Origin: JAXLWB01 sp046328715
GTDB taxonomy: Bacteria > Chloroflexota > Anaerolineae > Caldilineales > Caldilineaceae
Assembly: GCA_046328715.1 (NCBI GenBank)
Contig: JAXLWB010000028.1
Coordinates: 1-64,000 of the forward strand
Direction of reading: 5' to 3'
DNA length: 64,000 nt
Shown here: piece by piece, positions 38,102 through 47,155 of the stretch
Numbering within the stretch: the first letter of the stretch is position 1
Layout of the letters: each line of letters starts with the position of its first letter
Notes under the pieces: model-generated
Database searches by the model: none
Told to the model about the DNA's origin: nothing
What the model saw: only the letters and a program-made list of their open reading frames with translations
Position numbers and translations under genes: made by a program

Positions 38102-39313
38102 ATGACCCAATACAACTTACTGCTCAAACATGGCCACCTGATCGACCCGCTCAACAATATCGACGGCAAGATGGATGTGGCGATCAGCGATGGCAAGATC
38201 GCTGCGGTTGCGCCGGACATCAACCCAGCTCTGGCAAAGAACGTGGTCGATCTTGCGGGATTGCTCATCACCCCAGGCATCATCGACATTCATGTCCATG
38301 TCTACCACACGCGCGAGCCCGAAGGGCTGAGTGTGATGGCTGATTCGCACTCCTTCCGCTCCGGCGTCACGACCCTGGTCGATACCGGAACGGCCGGTGC
38401 CCGTCACTTTCTGCACTTCAAACGCACTGTGATCGACCTCTCCCAAACGCGCATCTTTGCCTTTATCAATATTGTCGACCAGGGCATGATCGGCGACTTT
38501 GAGCAGGATATCCGCACCATGGACCCTGAACTGGCAGCATCGATTGTATTGGCCTACCCCGATGTCTGTGTCGGCATCAAGACTGCCCACTACTGGACGC
38601 AAGAACCCTTTGACGCCGAGCATCCACCTTGGGCGGCGGTGGATCGAGGGGTTGCCGCCAGCAAACTCTGTGGCAAACCGCTGATGGTTGACTTTTGGCC
38701 GCGACCGCCAGTGCGCAGCTATCAGGAACTGATTCTGAGCAAGATGCAGCCAGGTGATATCCACACCCATGTCTACGCCCAGCAGTTCCCGATCTTGGAC
38801 AACGACGGACGGGGCAAACCAAATGACTTCCTTTTTGAAGCACGCCAACGCGGTATCATCTTCGACGTAGGGCATGGGGCGGGTAGCTTCTGGTTCCGCA
38901 ATGCCGTGCCTGCCATCCGCCAAGGCTTCGGCCCTGACTCGATCAGTACCGATCTCCACACCCGCAATGTCCACGGCGTGGTAGTAGACATGCAGACAAC
39001 GATGAACAAGATACTCAACATCGGTATGCCCTTGCAAGAGGTTATTTACCGCTCGACCGTTACTCCTGCCCGCGAGATCGGCCATCCCGAACTGGGCCAT
39101 CTCTCCGTGGGTGCCGAAGCGGACGTTGCCGTCTTCCAACTGCACAGTGGTGACTTCAGCTTTGTTGACTGCGGCAAAGCCACCCTAAAAGGTGACAAAA
39201 AGCTCGAATGCCGTATGACCCTGCGCGCTGGCGAAATTGTCTTCGACCCCAGCGGACTGAGTATGCCCGCCTGGAAGGATGCGCCGGACGCTTATTGGAA
39301 ATTACCCTTTTAA
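38102..39313 (+). CDS. Amidohydrolase/deacetylase family metallohydrolase
   Basis: From ATG 38102 the 403-residue protein has the amidohydrolase start NLLLKHGHLIDPLNNIDGKM, metal ligands IDIHVHVYH, a lysine in VCVGIKTAHYW (probable carboxylated Lys), THVYAQ and DVGHGAGSF, and the aspartate in ISTDLHTRNVHG. This is the dihydroorotase-like group annotated 'amidohydrolase/deacetylase', some members of which act on N-acetyl or cyclic amides. The substrate is unknown. It begins the block that leads on to the chaperonin-like and Asp-box genes, but a palindromic gap separates it from them. Confidence 0.85.
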   Translation: MTQYNLLLKHGHLIDPLNNIDGKMDVAISDGKIAAVAPDINPALAKNVVDLAGLLITPGIIDIHVHVYHTREPEGLSVMADSHSFRSGVTTLVDTGTAGARHFLHFKRTVIDLSQTRIFAFINIVDQGMIGDFEQDIRTMDPELAASIVLAYPDVCVGIKTAHYWTQEPFDAEHPPWAAVDRGVAASKLCGKPLMVDFWPRPPVRSYQELILSKMQPGDIHTHVYAQQFPILDNDGRGKPNDFLFEARQRGIIFDVGHGAGSFWFRNAVPAIRQGFGPDSISTDLHTRNVHGVVVDMQTTMNKILNIGMPLQEVIYRSTVTPAREIGHPELGHLSVGAEADVAVFQLHSGDFSFVDCGKATLKGDKKLECRMTLRAGEIVFDPSGLSMPAWKDAPDAYWKLPF

Positions 39314-39315
39314 TT

Positions 39316-39380
39316 CAAGACAAGAAGACAAGAAGACAGGATGAAGTTTTCTTGTCTTCTTGTCTTCTTGTCTTCTTGTC
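39316..39380. repeat. Palindrome made of ACAAGAAG/CTTCTTGT repeats
   Basis: GACAAGAAGACAAGAAGACA (about 39318-39338) pairs with several CTTGTCTTCTTGTC units on the right (39351-39380). The same words occur at 23.88 and 24.05-24.11 kb, so this class of repeat occurs at more than one place in the window. Confidence 0.75.
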
Positions 39381-39386
39381 CTACCC

Positions 39387-40997
39387 ATGCCTTCACCCAA
39401 ACTCGCCTTTGACCGCACGGCCCGCCGCAAATTGCTCTCGGGCTTTACCCAACTTGCCGATCTGCTGACCGTGACCTTGGGTCCGCGCGGGCGCATGGTG
39501 GCGGTGAGTCGCGAAAGTTCACGTCGTGCGCCGGAGTTGCTGAGCAAGGGTGCGATCATTGCGCGGCGCATGTTTGGTCTGCCCGACCGTTTTGAGGCGA
39601 TGGGTGCACTGCTGGCACGCCATCTTGCCTGGCAGATGGAAGAGCGGGTGGGTGACGGCGCAACCACGGCTGTGCTGCTTGCCCGTCAGATCATGGTTGA
39701 GGCGGATCGGCTGGTGGTGGCAGGCTATAACCCCATGCAACTAGGACGCGGGATCGAAGCCGCACTGCCGATTTTACTGTATGCCTTGCGTTCTCAATCC
39801 CAGCCACTTGACACGCCAGAGCAAATTATCGCCCTGGCTACGTCCATTACGGGTGATTCCGGTTTAGGCAAGCTGATCGAGGAAGTCTTCGACGTTGTTG
39901 GACCGCAGGGTGCCATCGATGTACGTCATAGCTACGCCCTGACCCATGATCGAGAGTTTATCCGGGGAGCCTTTTGGAATCAGGGCTGGGTTTCTTCCTA
40001 TTTCGCCAGTGCGGGCGGTAAGGCAACGGTAGAGAAACCGTACCTGCTTCTCACAGACCATCATCTACAGCGTTCCGATGAATTGCTGCCAATCATGGAG
40101 CAGATCCAACAAGCGGGTCGCCGCAGCCTTGTGGTGATTGCGACTGAGGTCACAGGCGATGCGCTTAACCTGCTCGTCACGAACAAGACGCGTGGGGCGA
40201 TGGCAACCCTGGCGATCAAGGCACCTGGCTTGGGCACCGAAAAAAGTGAGATCCTGCAAGATTTGGCGCTGCTTTGTGGTGGTGAAGCAATTCTGAAGAG
40301 CACAGGCGCGCTGGTCGAAAATGCTAAACTCGAACAACTTGGCCAGGCCGATGAGGTACAGGCGATCCGCTCTGGCTTCACCCTGATCGGCGGCAAAGGA
40401 CGACCCGCTGCCATTCGCCAACGGGTCAATGACTTGCGCCAGCAGGCTAACAAGGCTCCTTATGGTCGCGATCGCGAGCGCCTGCAAGAACGGGCTGGCA
40501 AGCTGTTGGGCGGTGTCGCACTGCTCAAAGTCGGTGCTGCCACCGAGAGTGAGCAAGAGGCAGCCAAAGCTCGGGCACAGGCGGCGATACAGTCGGTGCG
40601 TTTGGGGCTGGCTGGTGGCATTGTCACTGGCGGGGGCGTGGCCTATCTGAAGTGCATCCCTGCCTTAGAAAAACTCTCTCTGCCTGAAGAGCAAGCACCC
40701 GCCATCACCATTCTGCGCCATGCACTCTGTGCACCGATGGCTGCCATTATCCGCAACGCCGGCGGTGAACCAGCCCCAATCATCGTCCAGGTACAATCAG
40801 CCAAGACAGATTGCGGCTATGATGTGGTGCAAGAATGCCTCACTGATCTGCGCGCTGCGCATGTGGTCGATCCGCTGCCGGTAGTCGAAACGGCGCTTCA
40901 AGCCGCTGTTAGCACCGCTTTGATGGGGTTGACCACCGATGTATTGATCCACAAACCGCGCCTCAATCGCGACAAAGAAGTAGATTTCGAGCCGTAA
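39387..40997 (+). CDS. Divergent GroEL/Cpn60 paralogue lacking catalytic aspartates
   Basis: From ATG 39387 this is a 536-residue chaperonin: LLTVTLGPRGRMV, the ATP loop ERVGDGATTAVLLA, GALVENAKLEQLGQA, IVTGGGVAYL and AAVSTALMGLTTDVLIHKP all match Cpn60 along the full length. By alignment, E. coli Asp52 (TKDGV) is Lys (LSKGA) and Asp398 (DAL region) is Ala (AQAAIQ), while Asp87 (GDG) is kept. It lacks the Gly-Gly-Met tail. Binding of ATP is plausible but hydrolysis is not. The next gene starts 5 bases after its stop, so the two are translated together. It is not the housekeeping GroEL. Confidence 0.85.
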   Translation: MPSPKLAFDRTARRKLLSGFTQLADLLTVTLGPRGRMVAVSRESSRRAPELLSKGAIIARRMFGLPDRFEAMGALLARHLAWQMEERVGDGATTAVLLARQIMVEADRLVVAGYNPMQLGRGIEAALPILLYALRSQSQPLDTPEQIIALATSITGDSGLGKLIEEVFDVVGPQGAIDVRHSYALTHDREFIRGAFWNQGWVSSYFASAGGKATVEKPYLLLTDHHLQRSDELLPIMEQIQQAGRRSLVVIATEVTGDALNLLVTNKTRGAMATLAIKAPGLGTEKSEILQDLALLCGGEAILKSTGALVENAKLEQLGQADEVQAIRSGFTLIGGKGRPAAIRQRVNDLRQQANKAPYGRDRERLQERAGKLLGGVALLKVGAATESEQEAAKARAQAAIQSVRLGLAGGIVTGGGVAYLKCIPALEKLSLPEEQAPAITILRHALCAPMAAIIRNAGGEPAPIIVQVQSAKTDCGYDVVQECLTDLRAAHVVDPLPVVETALQAAVSTALMGLTTDVLIHKPRLNRDKEVDFEP

Positions 40998-41002
40998 CCC
41001 TT

Positions 41003-42862
41003 ATGACAAAAACTTGGTCTTCTTTGGGCGCTTGGCACGGTGGAACCGTTTCCTCGCTTGTCCTTTCGCCCCAATTTGCGCAGAATAAGGTGGCTTTGGC
41101 TGCCACCAGCGCTGGCCTATACCGTAGCAATAGCGCAGGCACTCACTGGTTGTTGAGTATGGGCGGCTTTGCCGATCCCTCCGTAGTGGCACTGGCTGCT
41201 GAACAAACCGACCTGGGCCCAGTTTTTTTTGCCTCTTCCGAACAAGGTCGTCTCTACCGCTCCCTGGATTTGGGACAAAACTGGACCGAAATTGAAAGTT
41301 GGGCAGGGCTGGGTGTGGTGACTGCGATTGTCCTTTCGCCAGCCTACGCCAGCGACAAAACAGTGTTTGCCGCCACGCCCAACGGCATTTATCGTACACT
41401 CGATGCTGGCGAATCCTGGCAAGAGGCATCCTTTGGTTTGCTCGATCTCGACGTGCTTTGTTTGGCAATTGCTCCTGATTTTGCGCATAGCCAAACGCTG
41501 TGGGCCGGGACAGCACACGGTGGACTTTTCCGTACACGCAACGCAGGCCGCGCCTGGCGCGAGTCGGGTGATGGCCTGCCCGACTGCGCAGTTCAGAGTA
41601 TTGTGCTTTCGCCCAACTTCACCCAAGATCAAACGCTTTTTGCAGGGATGGAGGAGGGCGGTGTTTACCGTTCCGAAGACAGCGGGCGCTCCTGGCAGTT
41701 GGCTGGTGAAGCACTTGCCGAGTTGGGCGTTAATGGATTGGCAACAGGAAAGGACGCTGATTCACCAGTCGGCTATCGGTTGTTGGCCGGTACTGTAGCC
41801 GGGATCTACGCTTCTGCGGATGGCGGTGATACGTGGCGTGTTGAACTCGCTGAGGTACCCATTCTCGGACTGGTGCTTTCAGAGAGCGGTGCAGGTTTGG
41901 CTGCACTCTATCAACAAGGTGTCTATGCTCGCCAATCGATGACGGGCGAATGGGCTGTTAGCGATGGGATTATCGCACATGCGCCGCCGCAGGTCGTATC
42001 TAGCCGTCAAGGTATCTTGTTCGCGTTGGATAGCGATGGCGTATTGGCGCTCTTGCATCGTGAAGGGAAAACGTGGCAAACACTATCGCCGCCCGATCCA
42101 GATGCGCCGATCGTTGCGATTGCCTGCGCCGCTGTGGCGGACGAAGAATGTGTCTACGTCGCATCCTTGGCACATCTCTATTGTATGCCCCTTGCGCAAA
42201 CGGACTGGCATGTGTTGTTCGATCCTCCTTTGACGGGAGAAGATACGATTGTGCAAATGGCAGTTTCAACTGAGGAAGATCGTTTGCGCATAGCGATTAG
42301 TAGTGCCGAAGGATCGATTTTCTGGCTGGACGATGCGCAGCGTCAGTGGCAACCCGTGGCACATCCTAATCAGAGTAGCCCAATTGTGTCACTCTTTTTT
42401 GCGCCCAATGAGCTTTTGTACACACTGACCGCAGTTGAAAATGTTCAGCAGAACTATGACATTGAACTCTGGTCTTATGACGAAGAATGGACGAATCTGG
42501 CTAGCTTTGAAAGTGAGTCGCCAGCCGTATTGACTTTAGCAGCCGATGGCGCCCTTTTCATGGCCACGCAGCACCGCTTGATCAAACTTTTTACTGATGC
42601 TGAACGGCATGAACTCGACGTGGAACAGCATTACTTTGCTGAGGATACACGGATCACAGCGTTGTCCAGGGCAGGCGAGAATGGCACACTCTACTTGGCA
42701 ACCACAGCGGCGATTTATCACTCGCTTGACCAAGGAATCACCTGGCACGAGTTCAGTACATTGCCAAGCGCATCACCTGTTGTGTCGATTCTGCCACTAG
42801 AAGAGGATTCACAACTCGCCGTCGTTACCTTGGGCGGCGAGGTTTGGGCGCTTGACGTCTGA
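41003..42862 (+). CDS. Asp-box (BNR/YCF48-like) propeller protein coupled to the chaperonin paralogue
   Basis: The 619-residue protein has repeated blocks GLYRSNSAGTHWLLSMG, GRLYRSLDLGQNWTEIE, GIYRTLDAGESWQEASF, GGLFRTRNAGRAWRESG and GGVYRSEDSGRSWQLAG, each with the pattern SxxxGxxW, and the intervening VLSPxFxxDxTLFA strands of seven- to ten-bladed propellers. The second half repeats this more weakly. There is no signal peptide or membrane helix, so it is cytoplasmic like its chaperonin partner. It may be a client, an adaptor, or a subunit of a complex with that paralogue; this is inference from coupling. Confidence 0.8.
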   Translation: MTKTWSSLGAWHGGTVSSLVLSPQFAQNKVALAATSAGLYRSNSAGTHWLLSMGGFADPSVVALAAEQTDLGPVFFASSEQGRLYRSLDLGQNWTEIESWAGLGVVTAIVLSPAYASDKTVFAATPNGIYRTLDAGESWQEASFGLLDLDVLCLAIAPDFAHSQTLWAGTAHGGLFRTRNAGRAWRESGDGLPDCAVQSIVLSPNFTQDQTLFAGMEEGGVYRSEDSGRSWQLAGEALAELGVNGLATGKDADSPVGYRLLAGTVAGIYASADGGDTWRVELAEVPILGLVLSESGAGLAALYQQGVYARQSMTGEWAVSDGIIAHAPPQVVSSRQGILFALDSDGVLALLHREGKTWQTLSPPDPDAPIVAIACAAVADEECVYVASLAHLYCMPLAQTDWHVLFDPPLTGEDTIVQMAVSTEEDRLRIAISSAEGSIFWLDDAQRQWQPVAHPNQSSPIVSLFFAPNELLYTLTAVENVQQNYDIELWSYDEEWTNLASFESESPAVLTLAADGALFMATQHRLIKLFTDAERHELDVEQHYFAEDTRITALSRAGENGTLYLATTAAIYHSLDQGITWHEFSTLPSASPVVSILPLEEDSQLAVVTLGGEVWALDV

Positions 42863-42907
42863 GTGCAAGAGTTTGCGATATTGTTCTTCCCTTTAGAGTT
42901 AAACTGT

Positions 42908-43011
42908 CATTCTAAGCGAGGGCTGTTTCCAGCGAAGAATCTTGCGCTGTTGACCAACCGAGCTCCTTCCTGGATGAGGACTAGCTCCGCAAACAGCCGC
43001 TCCTCAGAATG
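42908..43011. repeat. Imperfect palindromic repeat (CATTCTGAG type)
   Basis: CATTCTAAGCGAGGGCTGTT (42908-42928) pairs with 42991-43011 with four differences. 'CATTCTGAG..' palindromes of this kind are dispersed in many bacterial genomes. It fills the gap before the nucleoside hydrolase gene. Confidence 0.6.
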
Positions 43012-43080
43012 CCAAGTAAATCGTCTATCAGAAGATATAATTTACTGTGCACTAACGCATCTATTAGAAAACCAACCACT

Positions 43081-44025
43081 ATGACCAAAAAAATCATTTT
43101 TGACACCGATCCTGGCATCGATGACGCCATGGCCATCCTCTTCGGGCTTCAGTCACCGGAGATTGAATTCGTGGGTTTAACCACAATCTTTGGCAATGTC
43201 TGGACCGAACAAGCCACGAGCAACGCCTTGCGCCTGCTTGAATTTGCAGGCAAGAGCCACATTCCCGTCGCCCACGGCGCAGAACAACCGCTGCATGTCC
43301 ACTTTGCCGAACCGGCGCACTTTGTCCATGGTGCCAACGGACTGGGCGAAGTTCATCTGCCCGAGCCTAGTCACCAAGCCGATCCCCGGCGCGCTGCGCA
43401 ATTCATTGTAGACACCGTGATGGCGCATCCGGGAGAGATCACCCTCGTGCCTGTCGGTCCCTTGACCAATATCGCACTGGCTGTGATGCTGGAACCGCGC
43501 ATCGTGGAAAATGTGGCGGAAGTGGTGCTGATGGGCGGCGCAGCCACGGTTAATGGCAATGTGACTCCTGCCGCCGAAGCCAACATCTGGAATGATCCGC
43601 ACGCTGCCGACCGTGTCTTTACCGCTGGCTGGCAGGTGACGATGGTCGGCCTGGATGTGACGCAAAAGACAATGATGAGTGAGGAGTTTTTCCAAAGTAT
43701 GCGCGCCAGCCGCACCGGGCAATTGATCTACGACATTAGCCGCTTCTATCTTGATTTTCACTACAAAGTAGATCGCATCGTCGGCTGCCACACCCACGAT
43801 CCTTCTGCCATCGCCTACATGATCGATCCCACCCTCTTTACCACCCAACGCGGTCCAATCCGTGTCCTCTGCGACGGCATCGCCAAAGGACAAACGCTCT
43901 GGGATCGCCGTGGCGACTGGCATTCTCCTAACGCCTGGTCGAATCATCGTTCAGTGAATGTATGTGTGGATGTGGATAGCGCTCGATTGCTCGAACTTTA
44001 CAAAGAGCGGATTTTGCAGGAGTGA
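43081..44025 (+). CDS. Inosine/uridine-preferring nucleoside hydrolase
   Basis: From ATG 43081 the 314-residue protein starts KKIIFDTDPGIDDAMAILF, the calcium-binding aspartate cluster of the IUNH family, then GLTTIFGNV, ITLVPVGPLTNIALAV, VLMGGAA and the late catalytic region HTHDPSAIAYM. It splits ribonucleosides into base and ribose in the cytoplasm. Length and motifs are normal. No nucleoside transporter lies next to it; the LacI-like and Opp-type genes upstream are too distant to link to it. Confidence 0.9.
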   Translation: MTKKIIFDTDPGIDDAMAILFGLQSPEIEFVGLTTIFGNVWTEQATSNALRLLEFAGKSHIPVAHGAEQPLHVHFAEPAHFVHGANGLGEVHLPEPSHQADPRRAAQFIVDTVMAHPGEITLVPVGPLTNIALAVMLEPRIVENVAEVVLMGGAATVNGNVTPAAEANIWNDPHAADRVFTAGWQVTMVGLDVTQKTMMSEEFFQSMRASRTGQLIYDISRFYLDFHYKVDRIVGCHTHDPSAIAYMIDPTLFTTQRGPIRVLCDGIAKGQTLWDRRGDWHSPNAWSNHRSVNVCVDVDSARLLELYKERILQE

Positions 44026-44112
44026 AATAGAAGATATCTGTAGTTAGGCCAATAGGGCATTGTCAATTCAAAGAAAGGTTGGCGTAATGTCTTGTCTAAC
44101 TATAATGAATGA

Positions 44113-45765
44113 ATGAGTCGACTTTATTCTAAAGCATCTCTTACGATTTATCTCCCCATTTTTGTACTGACAGCGTTTATTGCGTACGGTTTTGTCCACT
44201 TTGATTTTCTTGTTCCTCAACAAGGACTAGGTGTATTGTTTTCCGATGTGCTTCACAGTTGGTGGGGAAGGGTTTTGTTTTGTTTGGCTTTAACCAATTT
44301 GTATCAACTACTGGCACGGCTCTCAACGACAGAGACTTATCAAGATCTGTTGATTCGGCTTTGGCCCAACCAAATAGATGCTCGCTATCAGCGAGGGGTA
44401 TTTCTTTATAATAAACAGGCTTTCGATGCTGCTGCCCAGGACTTTACGAAGGTGACTCATCTTCAACCGACTCACGCCGATGCCTTTGTCTATCTAGGAC
44501 TGATCCACAAAGCGAAGGATGAAGCGATTGATGCGATTGCTGCCTTCACCAATGCACTAAACATTGATTCTAAGAATTTGTACGCGCTTTATCATCGTAG
44601 CTACTGTAAGTCTGATCAACAGGATTACAACGGCGCAATTCGTGATTTGACACGGGCAATTGAAATCGACTCCAAAAACGCTGACTTTTACTTCTTGCGA
44701 GGATATTGCCACCAGCAACTGGCGGATTATGCTGCTGCGATACACGACTATGATGCCGGGGTTGCGATTAGCCCCAAGAATGCGAATATCTACCTCAACC
44801 GTGGCTATTGTCATTACTTGATAGGAAATGTGGCGAAAGCCCTTTCAGATTATGATGTCGGTATCGAATTGGATCCGACTAACGCTTATTTGTATCAACT
44901 TCGAGGCATTGCCTACGGTGACCTGGATGAGTTTGATCGATCGATTGCGGACTTATCGCACAGTGCAGAACTTGCGCCATCCGTCGTCGAGTCCTGGCTC
45001 AATCTCTCCAAAATATATGCAAAAAAGGGTGACAATGAAAAGGCCACACATTACCTAGAGAAAGCGCTGGAAATCAAGCCTGATGATCCCTCTGTCATGC
45101 TTCATCATGCTATCCTGCTGTTTAATCAGGGAGCTCCTAGTGCACTGGAGTTGTTAGATCAAGCCGTAGAAGCAAGCCCCAATCGAAAGGATATTCTGGC
45201 GACCCGCGCTCAGGCTCTCATGGAATTGGGCAAGTACGAGCCGGCCATCGTCGATTGGGATAGGGTCATTGCTGCAAAATCAGCCGACCGGGATTCCTAT
45301 CTGAAGCGGGCAAAGTGTAAAGCCAAAAGCGGTGATGCAACGGGGACCATTGCAGATTGCGAGGCTGCCCTGCGTGGCGGCAAGAAAAACGCAGTAGCAA
45401 GCGCCGAGATTGGTCGCTACTTGCGTATAGGTCACTTTTGGACAGAATCACTCGCCCTGCACCAGATGATCGTTGAACTCAGCCCCCAATGTTGGCAAGG
45501 CTGGATTGGGCTTGCCGACACGGCTCGCCATCTTAAAGACAATGAACTCTATGCTCAAGCCTTAGAACAAACCCGCAAATGGCTGCCCACGCATAGTGCC
45601 TATGATCTTGCCTGTCTTGAAAGTGTAGCTGGCAATCTTGCCTTGGCAAAGGAGTATTTGATGACAGGATTGAAAGAGCAACCTCAACTGAAGCCCTGGG
45701 CAAAAAAGGATCCCGAGCTGTTTTGGCTGCGACAGGATGCGCAGGCAGTTGAGCTTTTTGAATAG
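44113..45765 (+). CDS. Membrane-anchored TPR protein
   Basis: The 550-residue protein has two N-terminal hydrophobic segments (about 11-29 and 42-62) and then 12 or more tetratricopeptide repeats, for example AFVYLGLIHKAKDEAIDAIAAF, ALYHRSYCKSDQQDYNGAIRDL and ADFYFLRGYCHQQLADYAAA. TPRs bind other proteins, so this is a membrane scaffold facing the cytoplasm or outside. It appears to be a stand-alone gene; nothing nearby tells its partner. Confidence 0.85.
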   Translation: MSRLYSKASLTIYLPIFVLTAFIAYGFVHFDFLVPQQGLGVLFSDVLHSWWGRVLFCLALTNLYQLLARLSTTETYQDLLIRLWPNQIDARYQRGVFLYNKQAFDAAAQDFTKVTHLQPTHADAFVYLGLIHKAKDEAIDAIAAFTNALNIDSKNLYALYHRSYCKSDQQDYNGAIRDLTRAIEIDSKNADFYFLRGYCHQQLADYAAAIHDYDAGVAISPKNANIYLNRGYCHYLIGNVAKALSDYDVGIELDPTNAYLYQLRGIAYGDLDEFDRSIADLSHSAELAPSVVESWLNLSKIYAKKGDNEKATHYLEKALEIKPDDPSVMLHHAILLFNQGAPSALELLDQAVEASPNRKDILATRAQALMELGKYEPAIVDWDRVIAAKSADRDSYLKRAKCKAKSGDATGTIADCEAALRGGKKNAVASAEIGRYLRIGHFWTESLALHQMIVELSPQCWQGWIGLADTARHLKDNELYAQALEQTRKWLPTHSAYDLACLESVAGNLALAKEYLMTGLKEQPQLKPWAKKDPELFWLRQDAQAVELFE

Positions 45766-45910
45766 TCAAAGAACCATCGTTTATTGTCGTTTTGCAGATA
45801 AATGCTGCTAAAATTACGTCGATTCAGGTTGTCAAATCGCAACTGTGAGTCAAATTTCCCTAGCTCCTAATCTCCAATCTCTACTCTCTACTTCCAAAGG
45901 AGGAATCGCC

Positions 45911-47074
45911 ATGTCCGATCCCAAGATCACGCGCATCGAAATTCACGAGTACCAGTGGACCTTGCCCAACCTGGGGCGCGACTACAATGGTTTCAACCTG
46001 ATCTACGAGCCGGGGGCCAAGGCGCAGATGACTGGCTATGTGATGCAGATGTTCACCGATGCCGGGATTGTCGGCGAGTTTGCTGGCGGCGGTCGCGCGG
46101 AGTATTCGACTTTGCCCGGTTTCTGGCACTTTCTGAAGGGGCGCAGCGCGCTGGAGCGGGAAAACATCAACAGCGAGGTCAAACGTGCCTTGCGCCAGGT
46201 GGCACGCATCGGTATCGCCCCCATCGATATTGCCCTATGGGACATTGCCGGTAAGCTCTATAACCAGCCCATCCACAAACTGCTCGGCGGCCACAAGACG
46301 GCGCTGCCCTGTTACGCCAGCACCTACCACGGCGACCACCAACCCGATGGCCTTTCCACGCCCGAAGCCTTCGCCGACTATGCCGAAGCATCGCTTGAAC
46401 TCGGCTATCCTGCCTTCAAGATTCACGGCTGGGGACGGGCTCCAATCAGCCAGGAAATTGCCAACGTCCATGCCGTGGGCAAACGGGTCGGCGGTAAGAT
46501 GGATCTGATGCTCGACCCCGCCTGCGAATATCAGACCTTTGGCGATGCGGTCAAGGTCGGTTGGGCCTGCGACGAAGAGCGCTTCTTCTGGTACGAGGAT
46601 CCCTTCCGTGATGGTGGCATTTCCCAGTTTGCCCATCGCAAATTGCGCCAGTTGATCAGGACGCCGTTGCTGCAAACCGAGCATGTGCGTTCGCTCGAAC
46701 CCCACATTGACTTTGTGATTGCCGAGGCGACCGACTACGTGCGCGGCGACGTCGGCTACGATGGCATCACTGGTGTCATGAAGCTCGCCCACGCCTGTGA
46801 GGCATTAGGGCTCGACCTCGAATTCCACGGCCCCGGACCGGCTCAGCGCCAGTGTATGGCCTCAATCCGCAACACCAACTATTATGAGATGGGCCTCCTT
46901 CATCCCAAAGCCCCCGCCAGCCACGACCCCAACCTACTGATCGATTACCGTGACGAATGGGACGCCGTGGATAGCAACGGCTGCGTTCCTGTGCCTCAAG
47001 GTCCAGGACTTGGTGTGGCGATCAACTGGGAGTGGGTGAATCGGAATAAGACGGCGACGGTTGTGTATGAGTAG
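45911..47074 (+). CDS. Enolase-superfamily enzyme (mandelate racemase/muconate cycloisomerase group)
   Basis: From ATG 45911 (AAAGGAGGAATCGCC before it) the 387-residue protein has the N-terminal capping domain and the barrel with IGIAPIDIALWDIAGK, YPAFKIHGWG (the usual K-x-K is K-x-H here), metal ligands in LMLDPACEY, FFWYEDPF and LLQTEHV, and the late histidine in EFHGPG. Such enzymes remove a proton next to a carboxylate, commonly in sugar-acid dehydration. It is followed, after a palindrome, by a luciferase-like oxidoreductase. The substrate is unknown. Confidence 0.9.
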   Translation: MSDPKITRIEIHEYQWTLPNLGRDYNGFNLIYEPGAKAQMTGYVMQMFTDAGIVGEFAGGGRAEYSTLPGFWHFLKGRSALERENINSEVKRALRQVARIGIAPIDIALWDIAGKLYNQPIHKLLGGHKTALPCYASTYHGDHQPDGLSTPEAFADYAEASLELGYPAFKIHGWGRAPISQEIANVHAVGKRVGGKMDLMLDPACEYQTFGDAVKVGWACDEERFFWYEDPFRDGGISQFAHRKLRQLIRTPLLQTEHVRSLEPHIDFVIAEATDYVRGDVGYDGITGVMKLAHACEALGLDLEFHGPGPAQRQCMASIRNTNYYEMGLLHPKAPASHDPNLLIDYRDEWDAVDSNGCVPVPQGPGLGVAINWEWVNRNKTATVVYE

Positions 47075-47076
47075 GG

Positions 47077-47120
47077 ATTGAGTAATTAAGTAATTACGGT
47101 AATTACCTGATTACTCAATC
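47077..47120. repeat. Palindrome made of GAGTAATTA repeats
   Basis: GATTGAGTAATTAAGTAATT (from 47077) pairs with TAATTACCTGATTACTCAATC (47100-47120), starting directly after the stop of the enolase-superfamily gene. One of the short-tandem-repeat hairpins described under findings. Confidence 0.7.
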
Positions 47121-47155
47121 TCCAATTCCCAGTAAAGTAAAAGGAGTAAAGAGAC

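Noticed and set aside
38117..39145. 342-residue minus-strand frame within the amidohydrolase gene
   Set aside because: Shadow frame opposite a conserved metallohydrolase with its metal ligands.
42863..43080. 73-residue frame before the nucleoside hydrolase gene
   Set aside because: It is made mostly of the palindromic repeat at 42908-43011.
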